This document shows positions 1 through 15,000 of a DNA stretch of 64,000 nucleotides, in pieces. How positions within the stretch are numbered: position 1 is the stretch's first letter; the number at the start of each line of letters is the position of its first letter. Both the position numbers and the translations under genes were made by a program. The notes beneath the pieces are model-generated. The model worked only from the letters and a program-made list of their open reading frames with translations. It had not been told where the DNA came from and searched no databases. Origin of the DNA: Nautilus pompilius (taxonomy: Eukaryota > Mollusca > Cephalopoda > Nautilida > Nautilidae); the NCBI GenBank assembly GCA_018389105.1, contig JACATO010001113.1, forward strand, positions 89,501-153,500, read 5' to 3'.

Positions 1-53
1 GACTTCTGTAACTGTAGGAGGTCATTTTCCCGAGTTTCTAGCACTTTGTGAGC
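1..53 (-). CDS. Possible WD40 gene exon 18, cut by the window edge
   Basis: After TTTTTGCGTTTGAAG an open phase-0 frame reads AHKVLETRENDLLQLQK up to the window edge. The phase fits exon 17 and the composition fits a coiled coil. The acceptor is mediocre, and other exons could lie between this and 2,249. Confidence 0.35.
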
Positions 54-3000
54 CTTCAAACGCAAAAATTAAACATCTTAGTTTCTAGCCAAAAGACATT
101 TCTGTCTTATCTAAGCAGTGTGTATAACTATGCACAGGCACCACCACTCTATTAATGGCAGTCATAAAGTATGTAAAGTTAAAATCAAAACAAATCTGGC
201 ATTTAAAATGAAATTATAATTCAAAAACACACACACAAAAGAAACTGCTGTTATACAAAGTCCTATGCAGTGGTATATAATTAGCTTTATGTAGTCAGGG
301 GTGGAGCTAGAAATCTATCAATGTACCCTTATATGCATTTAATAAAAAGAATATTAAAATGTTCTATTTTGATGATAACTATGCTGAAATTTGTAATTAT
401 GGTACTCCTAGGTGGCAACTGGCAATATTAACATATAATTTGAAATAATAGTTGGTATACTGTATATATAATTGTTTTTGTATCTCCTAGTTATTGAGAG
501 TCTCCATGTTTGTACACACAAGCTTGCTGAAAAGCATGGTTGGTTTCAGACTCTCATTTATTTTGTTGCTTAATTATTTCACAGAAAAAAAAAAACTAGT
601 AATCTGCAAGGTTACCACATTGTTGATTTTTTCTAATTGTTTGAATGATTTTTTTTTGCAATAACTGATCAAATATTTGTTTACTAGGAGCATTCAGCAA
701 CTCTGTCGTAACTCTCTGACAACTTTTTCACCTGCTCACATCAGACCACATATGGTGATGCTGAAAAAATAGCTTTTATCTTCCAGGCAATAGAAAGATA
801 GAATATAAAGCACAAACACCACTTTCAAGGGCTCTAGGCCTATCTTCTGTACCTCTATGATAGGCATATGTATGGGCAGCCAGTGGTAGATTACTGAATT
901 GCTACAGTTTAAACCTAAGTATGAATTTGGTTTGGATCATCTCAGTTTGGCATATCCCCTATAGTATGGTTTCTTCTCCCACTACTTCACTAGCTGGGCA
1001 GGTGAATTTCCTTAAGTCCCCCCCCCCTCCCCACATATAAAATGTAGTGTTCTAGTAGGGTCTTTCTAACATCTGCCACTGGAGCCCAGAGGAATGAGCA
1101 AGAAATGAAGATGGTGCAATGCAAGCCATCCATTACTACTATAAAAAATTAATTTTTGAATTCTACATTATGAAAGAACACTGCCAACAATGTCATCTTC
1201 AGTTGTAAAGAAACTATCTTCATTTATTAAAGAAAGCTAAATGTTTTTCTTAAGTATTTACCTTACAACTAATTAAGATTTAATGAATTATTGCCCTGAC
1301 TGACTCTCTTCAAAACTGGAGAATGCCAACCACTCCAACTTCTAGATAAATTTACTTTTAATGCAAAAGTTTATTTTCAATGGAATACTAAATAAATAAT
1401 TTCGAACTTCATTGTCTTTCCATAGACGTTACCAAATTTGTGTCTGAGATTCTAGTACAGCATATTTACTAAAACTTACAAATATCTCATTTTAAATGTA
1501 TCTGCATGATATAAAACAAACGTTGTTTAGTGGATGGTGGGGAGTGGGAACTACTTGAAATGCAACACTATAACGTAAAAGGGTTGACAAAATAGACTAT
1601 TTTTGAAATTTTGGGGGGCACAACTCTGCAGTAAAACTCTTACATCGAATATATTTTGAAATCACTTTCAGTTGGATAATATCTCAGAAAAGATAGTGGT
1701 TTCAATTGAGGTGCAGACTTTACTTCCAGCTGAAAAGAAATGCATTTGTTACTTCTAAGTTAAGGCCCAATTTGAGTTTTCTTTCATAAAAGAGGAAGGC
1801 TGTATTAAAATATTTTAAAGGTTTCTTGTTAGCTATGTTATTTGTATAATAAGAAATTATACAAGTCAGGTATTAATGAGAATGCAGCAGAATACTTTTA
1901 GGTAAATTAAACCAAAAAAATAATGTCCAGGTGAGACACTAGACTAAGTAATGACTACTAACTAAAGCATCAAAAGGCAGGGTACTATGTGCTAGGTTAA
2001 TCTATCATCCTACTGTGGTAAGTATCATAGTATAAACAAAGTATATCATTACATGCCAGTGAAGTTGCAAACCATCTTAAAATTTTTCATCTACTCTACA
2101 ACATTTTCTAGTGTCACGAAGAATATCAAAAATACCTTTTTATAGATTTTTTTTCTTTTACAAGGCTTAACAAGCTAACCCTCCTGAGGTTGGGATAAGT
2201 AAGAGTCATCATATCCCAAGATCAGCCTTAGATATGTTGGATATTTACCTCCTCTTTTTCTCCTCTCTTTTTACTTATTTCTTTGAGTTCTTCATTTGCA
2301 GTTCTTTCTTCAGACGTTTTCAATCTGGGACATAATTTTAAAAAATAAAAAAATAACGTGTAAAAAAAAACAAAAACAGTTAACATTTTCAAAAACAGAT
2401 TATGTCAAGTTATTACATGGCAGGATTCCAATTGTGGCTTTATGACTTAAACAAGGTCCTCAGTCCAGTCTAGCTATTACAAAGAGGCAGGATACATCAT
2501 ATACAAAATTCCCAGTTTAGCTATTATGAGGAGGCAGGATAATGACTTAATAGAGAATCTCTAGAAACTAGGAATCTTAGCATAAAATGCAAAAATTCCA
2601 AACATATTATTTTCACAAATATTTTGTGTTATTTGTGAAAATGGTTTCCATTTTCTGACCATTTTTAACTACTACACTAAATATTTTTGCTATCTTGCCA
2701 TATTATGAAGTATATGTTCTGCAAAATGAACATTTTACTAAGAGTCAGCAATTTTTGTTCTGATTAAAGTGTTTTAAAATATTTCTTAGTATCATCAGTC
2801 CAAATGATAAGGCAATCTATTACATAATAAATATTAAGAAATAGCACTTGTGCCCCATACTTATGCAGTAATTATGAACAATTTTGAGAAGTTATTTTCG
2901 ATATATGTATAGGTAATCTTCTTCCACTTTGTTGTTTTTAACTGAGGAAATTTTTTTGGGGGGAAAGGAGATTGTCAAGAAATGCAACAAAAACAAAGTA

Positions 3001-6000
3001 AGAAAAAATAATGAAGAATAAAATACAAATCAAATAGAAAGTAGAAAGAAATTAATACATGACAAGAAATTGGAATTTTAACTTAAAATCTAAGCATAAA
3101 AAAACAGAATTCACAATTGATTGATTTTAGCCCAATTTTCTGAGTTTAATTTTTAATAAAAACAACATTCATATAGGCATGAGCTGATTCTAGTTAGTTG
3201 TGCATCTAAGTGGCTTTTCTTAAATAAAACCTTATCCTCAAAGCCTTGTGGGTAAGACCACTATACAAAGATTGTACACACTTGAAGAGAGACAAGGCCT
3301 TCAAGTGATTCCTGATTTTTGGTGGAAGTTTATTCAGCTCATTTTCATCCAGTGTCAGGGGTTTGTCTGGTAATGGGTCAGGAAAATTCATACACATCAT
3401 ATTTGTCTTGTATAATTTTGGCAGATCTAAAACAGATGAAAGAAAGTAAACAAACCAGCTAAATGCTAAGCAGATGGCAACCAACAGGTCTTTAGAGCAA
3501 AATTAAAAAGCAACATGGATAGATAAATTTAATAAACAAATGAGAAGTGACCACAAAATTTAGTTGTGGAACAATTTCTCCTATAAACACTATACAACAT
3601 GACAATGTATTCAGGAAAAGAAAAGGTAAGACTATATTCCGTATGATACTATTTGGGGAGGGTATGTAAAATTTGAAACAGAGATTCTCCCCATTAATAA
3701 TTAACTGTAATGCAACTACTCAACACTAATACCATATTCTGTATGACTGTATATTAAATATAACATTTTATATCGTATTAAAAGTTGCTCAGTAGTCAAG
3801 TGTAACGGTATATTAAACAATGTGAGAAAACTCTGTTTCCTAAAATAATTTTAAAGGGTCATGCAACCACTGACCTCCAAATAACTGATGCTCTCCTTTC
3901 ACTCACTTATGAACATCAGATCTATGCCACCATCACAGTAAAAAAATTTTAAAAAACTGTATGGCAGATACATTTTCCAAACTGATAAAGGATTTTTGTT
4001 TTTGTTTATTTTTGTTCATCGAATTATTTGAACATTATTGTATAATGTATGCCATTCATGTACTACACAGTAAAAATAATTTTCACAAAAAATTGAGTGA
4101 GTGACAATGTTTAATAGCGTCTTCTTATTTTGAGATACAAGACCAAAACAGCAATAATTTTACTCCATGGCATCTTCCAGAAACTAATTTTAACATAGAA
4201 ATCCAATGAATTATACTTTATATTTCTTTGATCTATTTAGCAATGCTAACTTTAAGTTAGGGTAATCTGTGGCCCCAGTGGCTAGACTACTGGACCACTA
4301 AGCACGAGGGCCTATGTTTGATTCACAGTCAAGGTTTGGCTTGGCTTGGCTTGGAATGGCTTGGCATAACTCTACAGCATGGTTTTCCCTGGATCTTCTT
4401 CATCAGCTTGCCATATAGGTTTCCCCTGGGCACTCCAGTTTCCTTCCAAATCTAAAAATGAAAATTTCTGGTAGGGACTTTCAGTAGGTAGCAAAAAGTG
4501 CTGGCGACATTTATTGTCTAAAAATCTCTGTCTTGGCAAGATCTGGCCAACCACCAAGAACTATTTTTGGCCCAAAATGCAACACTGAAGCCATCCGTCT
4601 CTCTTTGTCGTCTGCTATGGATTATAGCAAGCTGTGTGACTTTAAGCTATGAAAAGCAGAGGATTAATTTGTATGTCCCCTCCCTCAATGTATTAGCAGT
4701 AACTGCACTGGCTAATAAAGATGTTTCAGTGATGTTTCCTTGAAACTACCATCAGGGTTTAATTCTACTTTGGTGCAATGGCATGCACAAGTTTTTCAGC
4801 TGCAAATGTTATTTTTGGACTGTACAACAAGCCTGAGGTAGTCTTGAACTGATGATTTCTTGATTGTGAAGCTTTTTTCATGTAGATTTTGAGTAAAACG
4901 TTTAGCCTACTTCACTTCTTATTGAGGGGAGATCTTATCTTAATTTATTTGATCTATTTAGTGATGTTACTTTAGCTTTCCCTTCTTTGCTTTAGAATAG
5001 AAACAACAACTGTATCATATCTTCTAATTTCATTTTTACATTTGATTCAAGAGTTTCTCAAAAGCCATTTCATTTCTAACAATTTTCATTCATTAATAAG
5101 AACTGAAACACATGCAGGTCAGTTGTTTGTTTGTGGCTATACAAATAGAAATCAATCCAAAGTTCATGTAAGGTTTCTATGGTTTCTAACCATACAAAAG
5201 TGGACACTGCCATCATTACTACTTTAGAGCCCATTGTATATTTCTATAATCTGCTTATGATGTGATCCTACTCATTATGACAATGTATTTAATGTAAGAC
5301 AGTATTCAATGTTTCTACTGTTTTTGGTAAGACAATGTATTCACTATAGTGTAAGGGCTACATTGCCAGGTGACTACCACCACAAACTCCCTAATGTAAA
5401 GAAAACTTACAAGTAGAGTGATGAATCAGATACAGACAGCTTCCAATGCCAACCAATAAGTCTCCCTTTGTACCAGAGAAACAAATGGTAGATGGCACAA
5501 CCCCAAGTTTAAGCAATCTGAAATACAGTGAAAGAAAATATGTTAGAAGAGGGAAATATCTTTTTTAATTCAAAAGCTGAACATGTAAAATAAAAAAAAA
5601 TATAAGACAAACTTTCCTTTAGTGGCTCGTGTGGTTTATTATAGTAATAAGATGTCAGTGTTCATTCGTCAGGAAAACCTGAGAAGATACTTGATTTGTG
5701 ACCGTTGGAAAAGAAACATTTTCCAATGCAGTCTATATCAGGTATCAAGAAAAAATGCAATCTTTTAAATAAATTCTCTAAATTTGTAAGTCCTAAAAGA
5801 AATCTTATGGAAATGATACTTAAAGCAAAAGTGTATGAAATCAAAATGAGTCTCTCTCTCTCTCTCTCTGCGGACAGTTAAAGGTAATATTCAAAGTTTT
5901 TGATCTCCTTTAAAAACTTTACTTTTTAAAAAGTTATATAACTAATAAAAGTTAAAAAAAATTACTATTTTTAGAAGTTGTAGTTGTTTATTTGCAAACA

Positions 6001-9000
6001 GTTTGCCTATTTATGTTTGTGTTCAACCTCCACTCAGTTTCAGCTCATGCTGTATGTTGTCATCAGTGGTGAGCAGCAACACTTGATAATATAGACTAAT
6101 GTAGAGCTTTTGAATGAGATGATTAAATATTCTGATACTGATGAATTTGATTTTGAGGAATCTATGATGAATATTACCCCAAAAATTTATTGTCCTGCAT
6201 TAATATAAAACAAAATGCCAAAGGGAATGAGAAAATTCAATATTAGTAGAAAGACAAAGTCAAAGACCTGCCTAAACTAGAGCTGAAAAGATTAGGTAAC
6301 AGATGCCATTTTGGTTTCTTTATGTTATTGTACATTTTTCTATATACTTGTGCACTTGAGGTTAACTTCATTTATTAGTTAAGTTTAAGTGCAGTTATTT
6401 CAAATTCATCTCTAATGAAAAAATTTACTGTGGCAACATCAGCTTCTAAATCAAATTCAAAAACTAAGTCAACAAAAGTGTACGATTACAAATATCTTCA
6501 TACTACAGTTAATTGCTGGGAACCCTTTGAGGCTTGAACAGTATAGAAGATGGAAGCTTGTTAATAAAATTATCAATAATATTTTCCAAAAACAAACAAC
6601 AAACTCAGTTTTTAGTCTATTCAACTTTAAATTCATATTGTTGAATTTAAGATGGCAGATGGCTTTGTGTGTATAGCCTGTTATGGCCAAAAGCCTGGGT
6701 TTGATTCCTGTCAGAATCCAATTTGGCTTGGTGATCTCTGTGATATAGTTTCTTCTCACTTTTCTATACCACTGTCTACATGAATTCAGTCCAGGCACTA
6801 TGGTTTCCTTCTCAACAGAAAAGTTCTGTAAACTTTCTGTCAAGCCGCCTGCTGTCTTTTGGTAGCAGCAATGTAATGACATGCTTGTGCTTTATATATT
6901 TTGCAGTACTAGGGAGGTAAGTAAGTAATATGATTTAGGATCATTATTTATTTTGTTGAATTACACCGGACAACAAAAAATAGCTTTCCGTCTGCTACTG
7001 AGGTATATGTAGGCGTCCTTTATCAGATCAAGCAGCTGATTCCAACTCTAAAGTCAGAACCAACCCAGCCCGTCAGGATCTGTAGTTATGGAAAAATGTC
7101 ATTTTCAGTCGTCGTTTATTAATAAGTCAAGCACATCACAAAATTGCAAAAAATAAATTCGTTTCACAATATAAACACATATATTGTACAGTAACTGCTA
7201 TCCATAAGCTCTCACACATTGTATAAAGTGTACATTAACTGTTTGTAAATGCTTTAAGTACCTGATTTCATGCTTGTGAATAGCAGTGGTTTGTCTCTGA
7301 AGAAACCAACAACAGTCCCCCATCAGGTTGGAGGTAAATCTCCCCTGATAGCGGGTCTCTGTTGCCTGTGTGTTCCTGGAACCTCTCACCGTGCTCATCG
7401 CTCATAGCACCAAGGTTGGCTGGGAAGAAATCCAGGTGTGAATGAAGAAAATGCAACTTCAGCGACATTTGGCAACCCATTTCTTCAAAGGCTTTATCAT
7501 GTCTTGAACCAACTCAGCATAATTGTCTGCTTTGGGGTTCCCAAGGAAATTGTGGACTACCAGTTTGAGAGCCTCCCATGCAGCCAGCTCCAGTGGGTTA
7601 ACCCTTGACCAGAAGACTGGATTGGAAAATAAATCACGAATTTGTGGTCCAACAAATATTCTAGCATTCAACTTGGCATCAGTTCAAATTGCTCCAAATT
7701 TTTCTTTCAGATAAGAAATCCCACACCTTCAACATTCATTGCCTTTATAAAGCTCTTCGTTAGGCCCAGCTTTTGTCACACACTGAATTTTCCTGGAGTA
7801 TGGTCTGTTCTTGATAGCCACTATTTGATCTTATAGTGATTTGCATCGTCTCAGCTATTACACAAGAACAAGAAGCACGTGTGTGTACATCATGTAAGCA
7901 GGCAACCATGTGGTTCTCCCGTGTAGCCTGCTGTGTGTACACAGTACTAAAAAGAACACTCAAAATATATAACATTAGATTTCCATTTATTTCTGTAACT
8001 AAAAATTCTTAAGTACTGGGTTAATTTTGATTTAAGATTTGAAAACAGCATACTCAAATTAGTCTAACACATATTTTTACCTCAGTAACAAATTGGTTGT
8101 TGTCCATTTTTATCAGCAATAAATCCTTGTATTCAACATACAAGAAAATCATTAAAAGGGATTTGGATAACTATAAATAGTGATATTTTGAACAATGCAA
8201 TTCATGTGTGCAACCAGCAGAATGCAAAATGTATTCTAATTTTTTTGTGAAGGTTAATGCTAATGATAGCTTGCCACTCTGAGCTCGCAATGCCCGCCAG
8301 TTTAATTCATTGTGCATAATTATCTCAGCTAGATATATGCTCTTGCTCATGGTTTTGCCTTAGCTTTCAAACTATTCCTTTACTGTTTTTGGTTTGCTGG
8401 TCATTTTCATGGAAGGTACACCTAATATACAATATAGAAAAGAAAAAAACTTGAACATTGCCAGTTTTTTCCTCCCTAAGGATTAAAAAATCTTTACCCT
8501 TTTCTTTATAATCATACTACAGATTTTTTCTGTACATAATGTTGCATACTTAGTTGAGATTCAATATAATCTATATAAAAATAACAGTGACCTATAATCA
8601 GTAACGTGGTGATGGCAAAACAATAATATTACGGGTGCTCAAAGACCTACTTGGCTATAAACTTTATGCAGAGGCTTTAAGATTTTTTACAAAAATTACT
8701 TTGCATATAATCCTTTAAGACAGAATCCCATAAAGCAATGTTGATCTAATCATGGAAATAGTACTCTCTTTTCTTGCCCTTTCAGTTGTAAATATCATGA
8801 GAGTTGTAGTGTTCAGCATCTGTATCAACTCCAGCAGACAATTATCAGGAGTAGCTTTTAGTTGAGCAGTATATCAGACTCTGAGTGTTGCAGTGCAGAA
8901 TAATTTTATAATTACTGATAATTGGAAACTTCCTTTGGACTCCACGCACTCTTGCTTTGATTTTCAGAACAAGGAGTCTCCAAAAGAATTCTTCTAGTTG

Positions 9001-12000
9001 AGAATGTATTTAGTAAATGAAAGTTGCATATCTTTAAAATGATTCAGTCCTGGTTTAGTAAAACAAAAACAGAAAATAATATATATACTCTGCAAACCCT
9101 GAGGTGATCCCTAGATGTGAGCCACTGATAATGCATCTGAGGCAGAATAAGTTGTTCTAAAATAACTTACCAAAACTCTTTTTGACTAGGAATTGAGGGA
9201 AACCAAAGTGTATACATAAAAACCTTCATCAAAACAAAGCATCTTCCTACTTAAGTTAAAAATTTAGAAACCCCAATGCAAAGCTATCCTGACATAAAAA
9301 CAAATTCTCCTTAAAAAGTCCATGACCCATCTTTAATGCAGTCTTCGAGTAATAGTGAATTTCTTGAGAACATTTCATACTTTTACTTGGTACAAACATG
9401 GCTGAAAATGGCTGAGATGACAAGCTATACACTGTACATACCTCACCAAAGTGTTAGTTTCATTCCAGATTCTAACAGTTCCATCAAGACTTGATGATGC
9501 AGTAAGACTCAAAGAATCACATGCAGTCAACGCAGTAACATCATCAAAATGGTCCTGCTTGGGATCGTGATCATATCGTTCTGAGAAAACAGACAGAATA
9601 TAAACAATACAATTAGTAACAATACACTCAACACGTGCAGAGAACCAAAAGGTTGTACATACATTCTACATGTTTTATTTAGTGTGTGTGTGTGTGTGTG
9701 TGCATTCATAATAGAGTACTCTTGACAGAAATTTCCATCAGAGTAGAGTTTATTATCAGACAGAATAAGTGGACAGCTCATCCACACTGATGCATAATAA
9801 TTCAGAATATTGTACTTTTTTACAGACAGAGGATTTCCCAACATCCTACTGGCAGTAACTAAACTAACTAAGGGTCTGTCTTTGTTGTGCATGCAGATAA
9901 TGATTTACTACTGTTTAATTGTGCATACATGCTCCAATGGTGCTGTTGGCCAAAGTGTTGGTAAAAAAAAACACTACACATACAATCCAAAATTATAAAC
10001 ATCCTTTATGGGATATTTACAACATTATCAGTCAGCTCACATTCAGCCAGGGTTTCAGATCTATGTAGACTGCCTTCTTCAGATGTCTTTTATAGCCATG
10101 TGGTCATGATTACTGATGGAAAACTCTGCCCGTTTGACCCCGATCCATGCCGAAAAAAGCCTTCAAGACTACAACCTGATGGCAACAATGGGGGAAATAT
10201 CTCCAAAACCTGGGTTCACTAGTTAGCTCGGTCACTACTGATAAAACAGTGGGAAGGGCAACTAGTCCTATACTTTCCACTGGTCAACTAAAAACTGTCA
10301 GCTACTATTATTTATGTTATATTATAGCTTTTCCTAACCTAACAGATGATATTCATTACATTTCTTTCAAATAAATAAATTTTTAAAAATATTTTGTAGC
10401 TTGTGACAGGTTTTGTGGGAAGTGCACTAATTTTTCTAGTAGATGAATCATGCAGGTTGGTGGTGCCTCAGTTCTTTACATAAAGAATAACAATAATTGC
10501 TAATGCCAATTTATTCTTTGATCAGTGTGATAGAAGCAGTTTTCCCTGACAATGGTTTCTTTTAAAAAAGGATAAAAAGAATCCTCCAAATGAACATCAT
10601 TCTGATTGTCACTACGGCTTGCTATCTAGAAGAAATTGATAAATAACATGGTAGCATTCTTGCTTCCTTTTTGCCCAGCTTCCTGCTACACCTCAGGATG
10701 GTAGCTGGTTCCTTGTCCAGTTAGCATGAGAAGGGTTGATAACTAGGCTAATCACCTGGTCATGTAACTACGGAAACTGGTCATTAAATCTGATACCAAA
10801 AGAGTTTCTAGCTTACCCGCCACTTCTGGTGCTGAGAAAAATAGAAGAAGATCCTCATACCTGATCTCATCTTTGTTTTTGACCTTGACAGTGGTGGGGT
10901 ATTACACTGCTCAAGCTGGTGGCTTCAGTTAAGACCAGACCATGTCTGGGGTTTATGTGGCTTCTCCTGACTCTGCCAAGCCAGCCTATTCTGATGTGAG
11001 CTTCCTTCCATTGCTAACAGGCCAGACAATGACTTGTATGGGTTAACCAATCTAGACAGTGAGGCTAACATTCTTCTACACCCTCATGCATTGTATACTC
11101 AGAAAATTGCAGAGAGTCGCTAATCTACTATGGCTGGAGAAAGGATCAGGAAAAAAGAAATGTCACTACTGCTACTACCATAACTAATGTGATGTCTGAA
11201 CATTGATTTTTTTCCCTAATTCATCATTTATCTCTTTCTTAAAATAACATTCTTCTTTAGTTGAAACAGTACCGAAAAGTGTGCAATACTGTTTTATAGT
11301 GGCATTTCCACATGAAATGACTTCGTTATGGATGCTAAGTACAGTGGCAGTTCCATGAATTTATTTTAAAAAAAAACAATTCCTAAATGGCTTTATTACA
11401 TTTAAAATGCATTATTACATTGTAACACGTACAATAAACTTTTAATATCATCAGTGGTGGGTTTAGCCACTCATTCTGCTGTGTTGTGTGTATTTATAAT
11501 TTTGACCATGTAAAGGAAACTAAAACTAACCAAATATAGACTAGTGAATGCATAGAGTATTTTAAAAGTTATTTATGGTTCTCACTAAAAACACAGACCT
11601 TTAATTTTGGAAAAAAATGATGACCCCTTTTACACCTTCTTAAAATATTGGCCAATAAATACCCTTTTTTGTTTAAGACATAAGGCGATGCTATAATTCT
11701 GGTCACTGCAATAGGTTGGGATTTAAAGAAGCGCATAAAAATTTCCAAAAAAAAAATCTCATGTCCTACATTGGCTTTTTTTTTTCTCTAAGAGAGATGA
11801 AAAGATCCTAACCTGATTGCGAAAATTACCTTGGTTTTTGAGATTGTGGAAAACAATGCTAAAGTTCACCGTCGAGTAGTCTTGGAAAGCCGCACACAGG
11901 ATATCCCTCATCATCGTCAGATGGACTGGAGCATAGTTACAGTATAAGCACATCACCGGGTTCAAGCAGTGCTCTGAATATGGAAACACCCTCCATATTT

Positions 12001-15000
12001 TAATGACACAATCTGAAAATACATCCACGGTGAAATCAGAACCTGCTGTATCCTGGTTGCTGCTTTAGTAAAGACATCAAAATGATCCAAAAAAAAAAAA
12101 GGGGACGATTCTGAGCCCCTTTCACGAAAAGCTAAAATGGAAGTGTTCTACAAGGGGAGGTAAAACCAACCATTTTAAGATCCAACCACCACAGTCTTTG
12201 ACAGCTTTTCAAAAACTAGATCAGCGCTTATTGAAAAAAAATGTCAAAAAGCCCACACTGCCTAAACAACTTCCTAACCTCTGACCAAATAAATTATCAA
12301 TCCAACAGGTAAGGAAGATAATTAAAAAGAAATTATCCCCCAAATTGGTCTCCATTAGGCATGATTCACAAAAAGAAAACAAAAAACCATAGATGTATCA
12401 AAGTCTTTCAAAGATCCCAGAAAATTGTTCAGCCTGCTGCATGTGAAACAGAGATTTAAAATCTTCATATAAAAAAATGTGAAGAAAGATCATTAGTTAA
12501 GTTGCAGTATAGGAAACCGGTGGGTACTACCTTTTTTAAAAAAAAAATTGGTTAATTTTATTTAACTGATGTTTAAAAATAAAAAAGAAAAATTGATTTA
12601 AAATATAGGAGGAGGATATCTTTAGAAAAATTATTTTTTTTTTTTAGAAAAAAACTGAAAACAACAAAACTTCCACGACACAGTAGAGTGAAAAACTATC
12701 TCCAAAGATCACTACTTTTTTCACTTTCATTAAATCACTCCTCTCCTTGTTTCCATCTTCTATAGGTAGACATAGACTGGTGCTTTGCAAGCAATGAGAA
12801 CGCAGTGACAACTTCTCCCCCAAAAAAAACAAGGTTAACAAAGAACTTCCATAGTAAACGTGAAAAGGGTTATTCAACATAAGATGTGCACAGGACTTAG
12901 AAACAACGTATGGTGTCTGTGATCCAGACGATAAAAAATATGCTCGTACCCTGTTTCACATTCTCAGAAAGTGCAGTATTATGCAAATTAATGTAAACAT
13001 GAAGCAAAAATATGATTTCCATTGTTTTAATGAAAAACAATAGATATTGTATTTTATAAATAACCAATTACTTATAATATACATTGCATTATCCCATAAT
13101 TTTTTAGGCTATTGTGTCATCTTTTGATATTGGACTCCTCGTGAAGTTTCTGCCTAAGTTATATATTCTTGTCAGTCGTCAGAGTCAGATGCGTGATACC
13201 TGTTCATTTTGTGCTTAAGAGTTGACTATAAGTCAAAGTCAGGGTGGGAGCAGTCAATAAGATTATTAAGCAGCAGCAAACCACAAGCCTGATAGCTCCA
13301 TCAACAAATGCAGAAGAAAACAGAGCAAAAGAGCAAACAGGATCCCAGAAAAAACTGACATGCTCAATAAGGAATTAGCAGCAACAAGTGTCAGGTTTAA
13401 TCATCAAATGTAAGAGGTTTATTGCTTGGGGTGGGGCACCAAGCCATGAAACCTATAAAAAAAGAAGCTAACAAAAATAATAAAGACAAAACACTATGCA
13501 CAGGCCAAGAAATAATCTGGTTGGTAAAAGAAGACAAGTGCAATGTGCTCTTTTCAGATGAGAATCATTTTCATGTTCAAGATTAATAATGTCAATTTGT
13601 ATGCCATTCACCCGGTGGAATCCACAACCAGTTCTCACTAGAAAAGAAAATATTCTGGGGGTTGTTTTTTGCATAAGAAACTAGCTCATTGGTGTCTATG
13701 CAAGGCATGATGGATAGTAAGAAATATACTGAGGTTCTAGAATGCCATGTCTAACCAGAGCTGCTGAAAATATTCCTAAACGTGGTTTTCCAACAGGATT
13801 CTGGTTCATGTCAAAATGTGGGAATACTTCCTGGATGAACAATATTAATCAGAAAACCCACCAGATCTAAAGCCAATAAAAAATCTATGGGGCTATAGGT
13901 AAAATTCAACTTTGAAAACTATACAACCAAAGGAAAAATGATCAGGTCTATCAACTGAATCTGGTTTCATGATGAGAGGATAAAGAAATCTGTGAAAAGC
14001 TGGAACATTCCATGCCCAAGCATCTAAGCATGTTGAAGAGGTTATTAAAGCTAAAGGTGGTGATATTGCAGTTTGTTCCAGTCTTCAAAATATGTGCTGT
14101 TTACTAATAACTTTTCTTTTTTTTTCATTTGTTTACATTAATTTTCTCAATAATGTACAAGAACAGTCATTCCAAGAAATTTCTGGAAGAATGTCATCTG
14201 ACATAAAAGGTAGACTGCAAAAAAGAACCATGACTTCTTTTAAAGAGAACAAGATCAAGGGAAAGTAACTCTGTCAAGACTTATGAAAAGTGATTTCCCC
14301 AGTCCTTAAAACTAAATGTGGGAAGTCTTATGTTTTTCAATCACCAGTAGATTCTCAGTCAGAATGTCTACAACCTGCATTAGTAACTATAGCAGATGTC
14401 TTTCAATATTCAACTTTTAGCCAAGTTCTGATGTAGGCTGGCTTTCTACAGTATTGCACTGTAAGAATGTTTTCTTAATTAGTGGTATGTAAGCCTGTTA
14501 CAAGATAACACACATCTTTGCTTTAAAATTATTAGTTTTTTTTTTTTTTAAATCATGGTTAAAGATGTAAAAATCCAAGAAGCACCTTTATTCATTGATC
14601 CTTGATCTCAAGTAACAGCTATGGACAACACTAAAGAGAGATGGAGTCCAGTAAAATAATTAAGGGAGAATAAAAAGTTGATTCCCAATGCAGAAGTAAC
14701 TCACCTCTTCCGGATGTTATAATCTGGTCATTTATCACATTGGGTATCATGCAAAGTACTTCTGATTTGTCATGACCCTGCACATTGCACAAAAAAGAGA
14801 AGAATCAACAAAATTATTGCTTTTGTTTCAAGCTGCATTAAGTAAACCTTTTCCTATGGCAAAAAAATGTTGCTGTCCATATAGCAATGTAGTAGCATTT
14901 CAATGCGCACCTGTACAAACAGCAGTATCACGCACTTCAGACCCAACAGCCATTCTCAGCACACAAAGCCGTTTGGTAAGAAAATTCCATTCATTCATGC

